DNA from: Rhodocollybia butyracea
Taxonomy: Eukaryota > Basidiomycota > Agaricomycetes > Agaricales > Omphalotaceae
NCBI GenBank assembly: GCA_015501585.1
Contig: JADNRY010000008.1
Location: 62,001-126,000 of the forward strand
DNA length: 64,000 nucleotides
Direction of reading: 5' to 3'
In this document: one piece after another, positions 56,645 to 64,000 of the stretch
How the letters are laid out: each line of letters begins with the position of its first letter
Numbering within the stretch: position 1 is the stretch's first letter
Translations under genes and position numbers: made by a program
Notes under the pieces: model-generated
Databases searched by the model: none
What the model saw: the letters and a program-made list of their open reading frames with translations, nothing else
What the model was told of the DNA's origin: nothing

Positions 56645-57611
56645 GGGCGTTCGTTGTTGTGCGGCTTAACTCTTTGAATATATACCAATGTAGCAAGCTT
56701 AGTAGCATAGTGAATAAACGTTGATGCTGCAGCGCAGCAGTTATATTTTTTAGTCTGCATAACTCGCCATACAACACTGGAGAAGATGTTTATGCCCACT
56801 TGCGCCATTTCACACACATTATTGCCTAATAAAGAGCTGTCGGCATGCGCCAATTCACCCGCCACCACGTCGGCGTTGCGCCGTTTCACCCGCCTTTGAG
56901 GCTTCTGCAATACCCGCGCCTTAGAGCAGTGGCGCGCTACCCCCAATATACCTTGATGTATTTGCTTCACCCCACTATGCAGTCGTTTTATTTAATACTT
57001 TGGTAGTGACTACGCCATACTTTAAAAGGTGGTAAAACCAAAGAGTCTCTCAAGCTACTGCCTGTGAGCAGGTGTAAAGGCATGCGAGGTATCGAGAGGT
57101 AATTATGGTCAAAAAATTCATAAATCCCAGCCTATGTAGCTTCTTGTGACCTAGATGAGCGAGTATTGGTCCCAGCATTCAAGAAAAATTAGTCTTTCGG
57201 GCGCATTTTTCACTGGACTTTTATACAAACAGAAGATCTAGTAACACTCAAAGACTCCCTCCGATGTACCTTACAATGTGGAGTAATCTTGGTGTGCCCT
57301 AAATTTTAAGATGTATAAAAGTGTATCGAGACTGCCCAAAACCCAACTACATTTATGTTTAACGTTGGAACGAATATAGCTCATTGACATGTCAAGCGAT
57401 GCGTTACAAAGTACATACACAAGCTCGTTACCTCAAACAAAAAACACCTACGTGAGAATGATAGTCTAAAACTTCTTAGATTTATCGTGCTCAACGTTAC
57501 GAGCAGTGAAGTCAAGCGTTTGGCTAGCGGGCCGTACTCCGCTGCTATTCTTGAACTCTTTCTTAAGTACGAATTCACGCCAAAAAAATATGTACAAGTG
57601 TATTTTGCATG
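56645..57611. other. Internal KDZ region without supported gene
   Basis: Several short open frames overlap on both strands (for example 56641-56970 minus); none shows exon structure or a recognised motif. It must contain the 3' ends of two convergent genes. Confidence 0.4.
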
Positions 57612-58942
57612 CTATGTATGAAGCCCAAGTTCATCTAACGTAGAGAATAGATTTAAACCCATTTTCCAGCGCCCTTTCTTGCGTATCCGTTCATCCTCAG
57701 CCTCCTTGGCGGTCATCGATGCGCGATACTTCTCCTCCGTCTGAAACCCATGGTCAACCCATCGAAAATTTCCTCCAGACGAGTACTGGGTGAAAGAGTA
57801 ACGGATCTCATTCTTACCTACACGCGTGTTGCCGTGTCTACAAATGCCTGAGGGAATCGCAATAGCTGTGCCTGGAGGAAACTCAATGACGAGCTTGAAG
57901 TCCCACAGCACCAAGTGACCTCCTTTTCTCCAATTAAACCAACCAAGACTCCATATCCAACACCAGAGAAAGGCAGGTTTCCGAAGTCGATATGAGGAAG
58001 GCAGACAGTGCGAGGGCCGAAATTAAACGCCGCTGCGGCCATTGCACTGTTGTCGAAAATGCGGATAAGAGAGTCGTCGCTTGAGAGAAGACGCTCAAAC
58101 TGCACACTGCAATACTCGTATAGTCGCGGTGCCCAGCTTTTGAAGATACCTGTCAAAGGTTAGTCAACGCGGGGAAAAGCGGCCATCCTACCCACCAGTT
58201 GCATAGCCAGATAAACGTTGAAACGGAGCTGAGTTGATAAGAGTGTCGATGACCGCAGCGTTGGCTTCTTCGTTTACGACGTTTGCAGGTCGCTGAGTAG
58301 AGGCTCAGTAAATAGAAGGTGGAGAAAAGCTAGGGACCTACTGTGCGACCTCCGCCATGCGCGACACCAGCGTTGAGGTTACCAAAGTTGCCCCGGCGGT
58401 TGTCTATTCCTTTTCCAGTGAACGAGGCATCAGGACGGGTCTCGCGGATGAGGTTGGCGCATCCTCTGCACATTGGGTAATGCTGGCGTCGCCGTAGGCA
58501 ACGAGTCCCATAACACGGTGGTTTGAGTCGACGAGAGGGACTGTAGTGCTTACTCAACTATCAGCCTAGCATAACGGTGCATGTAAACTAGCACTCACTG
58601 CGGTTCTGCTGAAATAAGGCTGAAGCCCAAGTCCACCAGCTCCTTCAAAGACCAGGCCGCCTTCTCCTTCCTCGCCGGTGTCCAGAAGGCCGACATATGA
58701 CGTTGACGCAACAGGTGCGTCATCTTGCATGGAAAATGCAACCTCGAACGCAGCACCGCTGGAACGAAGCGAGTAGCTGGGTTTTTGCGCGCTGGGATCG
58801 CGTCAGCATCTTTCGGCGGTGCTTCCTGCCTCCTCTTCTTCCTGTTCTTCTTGCTGTGTGACTTGCTGCGGCTAACCTTCCGTTTACGGGCGTTAGATTG
58901 GGCTGGAGGGGCCGGGCTGAGTTTTGGCATTGGGAGCAGCAA
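57612..58942 (-). pseudogene. TET/JBP-like 2-oxoglutarate/Fe(II) dioxygenase with two frame lesions
   Basis: Fungal TET/JBP proteins oxidise 5-methylcytosine in DNA; many lie in KDZ elements. Minus-strand order: a basic N-terminus (KSHSKKNRKKRRQEAPPKDA), SLKELVDLGFSLISAEPQ, TTVPLVDSNHRVMGLVAYGD, NRRGNFGNLNAGVAHGGG, NAAVIDTLINSAPFQRLSGY, GIFKSWAPRLYEYC, FNFGPRTVCLPHIDFGN, LVLWDFKLVIEFPPGTAIA, SGICRHGNTRV, EIRYSFTQYSSGG. The metal HxD (HID), the distal His (RHGN) and the Arg that binds 2-oxoglutarate (EIRYS) are all present. Introns fit at about 58607-58560, 58343-58295 and 58196-58150. The frame changes without a possible intron at about 58455-58462 (CAEDA to ANLIRETR) and at about 57915-57930 (GLIGEK to GGHLVLW). 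It is either inactive or affected by two sequence errors. Confidence 0.8.
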
Positions 58943-59535
58943 AGAGGGCGGCGGTGACGGAGAGGAAGGGAGAGAAGATAGAGGGAAGTCGGAGAAGGGA
59001 AGCTAGGTGGGTGATGCACCGGAACTTCATCGAGGTGGTCGTACAGCCCTCGGTTGAGACTGCTTGGATCAGGGCTTGAGTGAAGTCAAAATCTTGAGTG
59101 ATCACGTAGGCAGAGACACCTAGCGACTTGGCGACGTCTACGGGGTGTATGGAGGTAAGTAATTCGTCGCAGGGGCATGCTGAAGCAAACGAGAACGCGC
59201 CAGGCACGGCGTAGCTTGTCTCTCGCGTTTCCAGGGCGCGGATACGCAAGAGACGGCCAGCGCAGCAAGGGGAAGAAAGAAGGACGCGTCAGGAGACGCG
59301 AGCAAGCTGCCAAAGGCAAGCCTCAGCCTCAGAAGTCGCTAGGCAGCTGTTTCGAATTCCCGGGGCGCGGGTACTCAGAACGCCTAGAGGCTGGGAGGTT
59401 GCGAGGCTTCCAACGGCTAGGCTGGCAAAAAGAAAGGTAAGAATAACATCACTCACCATTTTGTAGCTTTAGTTTAATCTTCATGCCGGTCGTGCAGGTT
59501 GGACGTTGAGCGTTGAGAATCGAGCGTTGTGAACA
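58943..59535. other. Region between TET/JBP-like gene and next cargo gene
   Basis: Contains the upstream side of the minus-strand gene and a plus-strand gene start further right. A minus-strand open frame (59249-58893) overlaps the TET/JBP 5' end in another frame and is not recognised. Confidence 0.4.
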
Positions 59536-60800
59536 GTGGCAAGTCACTGGTTGATCAGATCAATTGCGCGGGCGCTTCTTTATACGGCGTCTATTCAACT
59601 ACTTACTTCGTTTGCAATCGATGGTTCAACGCTATCTTATTATTGGGCCCGCAGAGGTGCAGAGAAACCTCAAGAAGCCCTTGCCCGGCCTCTATCCAAC
59701 CATGTGTGTGTTTATTTTGTTTCATTCATCCTTTGCTTTCTTGCCTAACAGCTACTTACAGGCAGTTCAAAGTTGGAGGATACAGAGCCCCGCCACTACC
59801 TCTACACATTCAGTGCCCAGACTACCCGTTTGCTCAGCTGGTGTACGATAGGCTTCAGCCGTTTTTTTTCCGACCGCAACAACTGGGCCCCTGCCCCGCG
59901 TACTGTGGTAACAAATTTTACTGCTACGGCGGAATTCCAACTCGTTGCAGATATGATAGAAGAACGAGGAGAGTTGATATGGGCAGTGAAGCAAGGCAGC
60001 AAGGCAGGGTTATTTTTGGATACGCAAGTCATTTTTTTATTTCCTTGATACAAATACTTATATCTACAACATCTACTCACAGCGTTGAAGCGATTGCTTC
60101 AGTTGACAACTCTAAAAGGAACGCTGAAGGTCAAATCTACCAGGAAGCCTTTGCTTTTCGTAGTTTCACTGAGGCAGTCAAGTGCGAAATGTTGAACGAT
60201 GTGTCCAGAACGCACCTTCATTTCTACAGCCAGCCAAAGAACCTGAGAGGAGTGCTGCCTTGCGTCGCACTCTTCTTGACCCAGCCCCAGTCATTGTCAA
60301 GGCCGAGACCCGGACGAAGATCTTGGCAACCCTGACTCGGCTCTGGCTCCTGATCCCGGCAGCCCACTCCCCTCTGCACCGTCTACTCCACGACGGAAAG
60401 GAACTCTCTCAACTCCAAGCACCCCAGCTACGCTGCGTTGGGGGAACGTTCTCTTTGCTCCAAGCATTGACGTCCGTGTTAATAGCCCAAGTACCTACGC
60501 TTCCTTTGAATGTGACTTTGAGAAGGGCTGATTATTTATGTCTCACGCCTAGGTCCAGCTACAAGCCCCGGTCCTCGGTCCCCTACCCGAGTGCGTGCTT
60601 CACGCGGAAAGGAATTTGGCCACCGACTCCTCACTGCTGAGGGGTTCAGCCCTCGTCACATTTCTGACTTTGAGGATATGCTTCTCACAGCTTCTTCAGT
60701 TGATGACTTTTGCAGCGAGGTTGGAAGTTCTGGAAGTCCATTGGACATGCTGGGCGCCGAAAAGGTTGCGATTTTTTGGGACTTGTACAAGGCGTTTTAG
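59536..60800 (+). CDS. Unrecognised KDZ cargo gene, multi-exon
   Basis: Coding-like pieces on one strand: 59773-60030 (DTEPRHYLYTFSAQTTRLLS, EFQLVADMIEERGELIWAVK), about 60085-60230 (EAFAFRSFTEAVKCEMLNDV), about 60315-60530 (a Pro/Ser/Thr-rich stretch: DPGSPLPSAPSTPRRKGTLS), and 60553-60800 (HRLLTAEGFSPRHISDFEDM, ending AEKVAIFWDLYKAF and stop at 60798-60800). Joints between pieces are only partly clear, and one seems to need a GC donor near 60527. The start at 59536 is the first ATG in a plausible position and is weak. No known family; the Pro-rich middle and the conserved-looking C-terminus suggest a real protein. Confidence 0.45.
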
Positions 60801-60859
60801 ATTCAGCCCTGGATTTGAGAATTTGATTTAGGGATATCTACTTGCAATAAATTTTTTAC

Positions 60860-62435
60860 GTGCTTCAGCTTCACTTTACATGCTATGGCTCGCCAGAAGA
60901 AATCCAGCAACTTCAGCAAGCTTTTACATGCTTCTCGGCGAGTTGGTGCTACGGCTCGGAAACCCTGGAGAGTCCAACCAAACGCGTAGCTATTAAGCTT
61001 ACTGCTGGGCAGAAGGCTGAAAGAAAGAAACGACGTGCTGCTCAAAAAGCTAGCTACAAAGACGCGCTGTTGGAGGTTCATCAACAGGTCTACACGGCTG
61101 CTGAAGAAATTCACGAACGGTTCCCCAAAATGGCCGTCGAGCTCATTCTTACCGATATCTTCCAGTCTGAAAGGCTGCAGTCTGCAACTAAAGATGTAGG
61201 GAGATACAGCGCGTTTGTCAGTCTTGAGTCAAAACGCCTCAACGCCGGTGAGTTTCATTTGTTTGATTATTCTTCTATCTCAAGCATGCTGGCAACAGAG
61301 GTTCCTGAAGGCCAACCCCGTCGAAAAGTGCATGAGATGTCTTCGGAGATTGCTGCGAAGTGGCGGGAATTGTCCGAAGCGGAAAAGAATGAAGCTACAA
61401 AGGAGGAGCTAGCACATCTCCGTGACCGTCGAGCCAATAAAGAGATTGGAGAGCATCAAGTGCCCGCCGCTGCTGCCCAAGACACTCTCCTGACGCTCGA
61501 GCGCGTCAAAGAGAATGTACGCCTATGATTTTTATACTGGAGCTTCCCACTAACATGCATATAACAGTTGAGGCGTTTAACAGCGAGGACAGGGGACGAG
61601 CACCTACTGATCACCACTCGCGGTACCAGCAAAATCTTCCATAAGCCCTACATCTACACCAGTAGCGACCGCGTTGATGAATTCTTCAGCAACGCATACA
61701 AAGCAGTTCCAGTTGACATGGGCTACAGGATGGATGCTTTCATGGTCTCTGGCGTCGAAGGCTTGGCTCGTACTCAAGTGCAAGTACTAATGCAGCTGAA
61801 GAAGGACATCAGCCAGCTTATTTTCAGAAAGCTGCGTAAGTTTCCTACCTCTATTTTCCGTTCGCTTCTAACCGCTCACTATAGAGGAGTGCATGGGCAA
61901 AACTAAGGTTGGGCGCATGGTCTACCGGAGCTTTGTTGAGCAGATCACCCGGCGCTATGGTGTTGTCGTCAAGAACTGGCCACTCAGAGAGTTCAAAAAT
62001 CCAAGTTCCATTGGGACAAAGACGGAACTTGAACTTCTATTGAGCTCGTGGAATACTGACGCGACTTATTTCTACCGTATGACATCGTTGGAGTTCGGCG
62101 ACTGGGTTTCTGCATACGAAGCCTCTCTAACTGCCAACGAGTTGGATGATGGAGACCACAGACCCAACGGCGGGGACGGCACTGGAGGTGGAGAGGCTAG
62201 CGCAGCGGCGGGGCAGGGTTTAGAGGGTGGAGCAACGCCTGGCACTTCGCAGGCTGTTGCTCCTGCTCGTACTCTGAACACAGCTGCTGGGCCTTCAACT
62301 GGTTTTATTGCCATGAGCGTGGTTACCGACGCGAGTGGTGCGGCCATTGCGGTAAAATCAACAAAAAGAAAGAAACGTTCCGATGCTGGTAAGCCCCGCA
62401 AGCGGCGGGCTCAGGCTAGCGACGGTACTGCTTAG
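60860..62435 (+). CDS. HMG-box-like DNA-binding protein carried by the KDZ element
   Basis: Exons 60860-about 61251, 61309-61515, 61568-61833, 61886-62435. The N-terminal part is basic (KLTAGQKAERKKRRAAQKAS) with a helical stretch. The splice at 61251/61309 joins VGRYSAFVSLESKRLNA to EVPEGQPRRKVHEMSSEIAA and KWRELSEAEKNEATKEELAH, the layout of an HMG box (N-x-F-x...ISxxxAxxWKxLSxxEK). The middle has FFSNAYKAVPVDMGYRMDAF and LKKDISQLIFRKL. The C-terminus is Gly/Ala-rich and ends in basic NLS-like clusters (STKRKKRSDAGKPRKRRAQA). HMG-box proteins bend DNA; in a transposon this could assist synapsis or bind the inverted repeats (inference). The start is uncertain: an ATG at 60884 in another frame also gives a basic peptide. 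Confidence 0.62.
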
Positions 62436-62673
62436 TACTTAGTTTTTAAAGTATCTTGTACTTAGTTCTCAAGCATCAGATTATCCCATGAATATACTCA
62501 GCGTCCTCAAGCGTCAGTTTACCGCATGAAAATACTCGTGTTATTGCTCTTAACAGGCGGGACGACGCGACGGGTGGGCAGTGACGGGCGGGCAGGCAGT
62601 GATCAGTGGCGATTATCGGATGCAGGTTCTCAGATCTCAGTCTTGGCAACAGATTGCCGCAGCGTTATCATGG
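62436..62673. other. KDZ 3' internal flank
   Basis: Between the HMG-box-like gene and the right inverted repeat. TCAAGCATCAGATTA / TCAAGCGTCAGTTTA and ATGAATATACT / ATGAAAATACT form a loose tandem repeat (about 62470-62540); GGGCGGGCAGGCAGTGATCAG lies after it. Short subterminal repeats are common transposase-binding sites, but this is only a suggestion. Confidence 0.4.
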
Positions 62674-62859
62674 CCGGTTTTATGTAGTTTACATCAAGGG
62701 TCTATGGACCTTCTAGACTCTTGCCTTTTAGAAAATAACTGGAATTATTGGTGGGAATATTCGCGATGTAGGGAAATACACAAATCAAGGGGAGGGGGCC
62801 TGGCAGGTGGGGCCCATCTTACCAGGCTCATATCTATTGATGGGTGTGATGACGAGGTG
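62674..62859. repeat. Right terminal inverted repeat of KDZ element
   Basis: Starts CCGGTTTTATGTAG and ends GGGTGTGATGACGAGGTG; the inverse of 52121-52306. Confidence 0.93.
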
Positions 62860-62880
62860 GATCAGCCGTGTCCGTGAAAC

Positions 62881-63529
62881 GACTGGAACTTAATCCGGCA
62901 TTTTTAGCGGGTCGGATTTAAGTCACATGCTTGTTTGGACTTGGAGAAATCCGAAAATTTGGGGGGTCTCAGACATGTCTTTAGGACATATCTAAATAGA
63001 CAAAAAGTTGCGTCTTAACTCTACAGTAAACATCTATTTTGCCGAATTTTTATATCTGAACTCGTTACTGAACTATTCAATGATCTTTCTGGTGGAGGCT
63101 AGGGTTAGGAGCTGCGGCAAGAAGCTTGCCGAGCTACGTGCAGACACCCAAGTAGCACAGTTAGCTTGATCAGCGACGAGCTCAACACAGTGCTCTCAAA
63201 ATGTCCTATTTTTGAGGGCCGTCTCATAAAAGAAAGTTTATACAGCGATTTTGGGTAAGATGAGTGGTAATTCTACCTTGCAGTATGTTCTTTCCACTCC
63301 GCCTCGACCCGACTCTGTGATAAAGAACATTGAATATCTCGTTAACGAGTTTTGATATAAAAAATCGGTAAAATAGACGTTTATCTTATACTCGAAGTGC
63401 AACTTTTTGTCTACTTACATTTGTCCTAAATTCATGGTTGAGACACCTCAAATTTTTGGATTTCTCGAAGTCCAAAGAAGCATGTGACTTAAATCCGACC
63501 GTCTAAAACTGCCGGATTAAGTTCCAGTC
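62881..63529. mobile_element. 0.65-kb inverted-repeat element next to the KDZ end
   Basis: The left end GACTGGAACTTAATCCGGCA is matched inverted at the right end. The arms stay similar for about 130 bp (GTCGGATTTAAGTCACATGC, GAGAAATCC, AGACAAAAAGTTGC). No ORF and no target duplication could be defined. Probably a MITE. Confidence 0.65.
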
Positions 63530-63740
63530 CCTCTGCCGAGGCTGTGATTTTCACATCACAACTCTAGCAGGGGACTGGTTCGAGTCTAGTACTTTACCGG
63601 TTTTACCGTCGCCACCGTCGCCATTTGCTTATCTCAACCGAAACTACCTGTTATCGGAATGGTAAACTAAGTGGCTTATTCGTTGAATTTCCGCTACTGT
63701 AGTTTCCATATCTCATACGGAAACTTCAAGGTCACTCCCT

Positions 63741-64000
63741 ATGTCCAAAGACGAAACCTCCGAGGACGCTGTTCCTACTTCAAAACGCCGACTAAACATA
63801 ACAGAGCAAATTCCTTCACGCTCATTGGCCGAATTTAGGGCTCTCGAAGGCAGGGATTATCGCAAAGAAAGCCTTTACGCGTTATGGCAGCAAATATGCA
63901 ATATCGGATATCTTTCCTATCCTGACCATAAAGCTCCGAATCGTTCCCTCAATTCCGAATATACACCGGACACAGTAGAAAAGCTGCGGTCGGCATACGA
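63741..64000 (+). CDS. Unrecognised protein, 5' part, runs off right edge
   Basis: An ATG at 63741 opens a frame with no stop to the window edge (86 codons): MSKDETSEDAVPTSKRRLNI, EQIPSRSLAEFRALEGRDYR, ESLYALWQQICNIGYLSY and so on. The composition (mixed charged and aromatic residues, no low complexity) looks like real protein. No intron is visible so far, and I do not recognise the family. It lies outside the KDZ element and the MITE, so it is host sequence or the next element. Confidence 0.5.
   Translation, partial: MSKDETSEDAVPTSKRRLNITEQIPSRSLAEFRALEGRDYRKESLYALWQQICNIGYLSYPDHKAPNRSLNSEYTPDTVEKLRSAY

Larger units (their letters stand above)
52121..62859. mobile_element. KDZ-class DNA transposon, 10.7 kb, with cargo genes
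   Basis: Bounded by 186-bp terminal inverted repeats (52121-52306 and 62674-62859) and containing a KDZ (Kyakuja-Dileera-Zisupton) transposase plus four further genes. Association of KDZ transposons with TET/JBP-like genes is established for agaricomycetes, and this element fits that description. The flanks (CCTCCCAG left, GATCAGCC right) do not show a target duplication, so one flank has been rearranged or the insertion was into another element. Confidence 0.88.

Noticed and set aside
56184..56970. Long minus-strand ORFs (197 and 109 codons) in the KDZ element
   Set aside because: They lie opposite a spliced plus-strand gene with consistent exons and have no recognised motif.
62860..62880. 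Target-site duplication for the KDZ element
   Set aside because: The eight bases left (CCTCCCAG) and right (GATCAGCC) of the inverted repeats do not match, nor do shifted versions.
1..64000. CRISPR arrays, riboswitches and operon-type organisation
   Set aside because: The window is eukaryotic; no regularly spaced short repeats, and genes have introns and individual leaders.

Overview
The window is nuclear DNA of a filamentous basidiomycete, most likely an agaricomycete. The evidence is short (about 45-70 nt) GT-AG introns in nearly every gene, a tRNA-Glu with a 17-nt intron, an F-box gene of the expanded agaricomycete type, an ERG3 and OST48/WBP1 gene structure typical of fungi, and a KDZ-type transposon carrying a TET/JBP-like gene. 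No database search was possible. Family names rest on recognised motifs, exon joins were worked out by hand, and similarity between repeats was judged by eye.

Left part (1-7,200): the 5' end of an insulin-degrading-enzyme-like M16 protease leaves the window on the minus strand. It is divergent from a frameshifted ERG3 (C-5 sterol desaturase) copy. Two minus-strand genes for small secreted, apparently GPI-anchored proteins follow, each inside one copy of a roughly 2-kb segmental duplication.

Central part (7,200-51,100): this is dominated by twelve plus-strand paralogues of what I call the PY-tail family. Each has five exons coding for a signal peptide, a short conserved ectodomain, a Ser/Thr/Pro-rich stalk, one membrane helix with an Arg/Lys stop-transfer cluster, and a cytoplasmic tail. 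In every copy whose tail is not cut by a stop codon, the tail ends 2-4 residues after a PPxY motif. The first three copies are interleaved with ERG3 copies and fragments, and the last intact ERG3 (18,274-19,293) is at the end of that sub-array. A tRNA-Glu(CTC) and the OST48/WBP1 gene separate it from the remaining copies. From 34 kb on, the family co-duplicates with an F-box gene, of which one copy is intact and several are remnants. These units were later broken by transposable elements, including a 2.07-kb foldback element with a perfect 8-bp target duplication. A 2.19-kb Mutator-like non-autonomous element with a 10-bp target duplication lies further left (10,939-13,129).

Right part (52,121-62,859): a single 10.7-kb DNA transposon of the KDZ class has 186-bp terminal inverted repeats. 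It carries the transposase, a small coiled-coil gene, a TET/JBP-like 2-oxoglutarate dioxygenase with two frame lesions, an unrecognised gene and an HMG-box-like gene. After it come a 0.65-kb inverted-repeat element and the 5' end of an unrecognised gene that leaves the window on the right.

How the parts may work together is inference. The PY-tail proteins look like cell-surface proteins that could recruit WW-domain partners such as Rsp5/Nedd4-type ubiquitin ligases through their extreme C-termini. The GPI proteins appear to carry a related ectodomain on another anchor. The repeated co-amplification with ERG3 and F-box genes looks like local birth-and-death evolution rather than an operon-like pathway.
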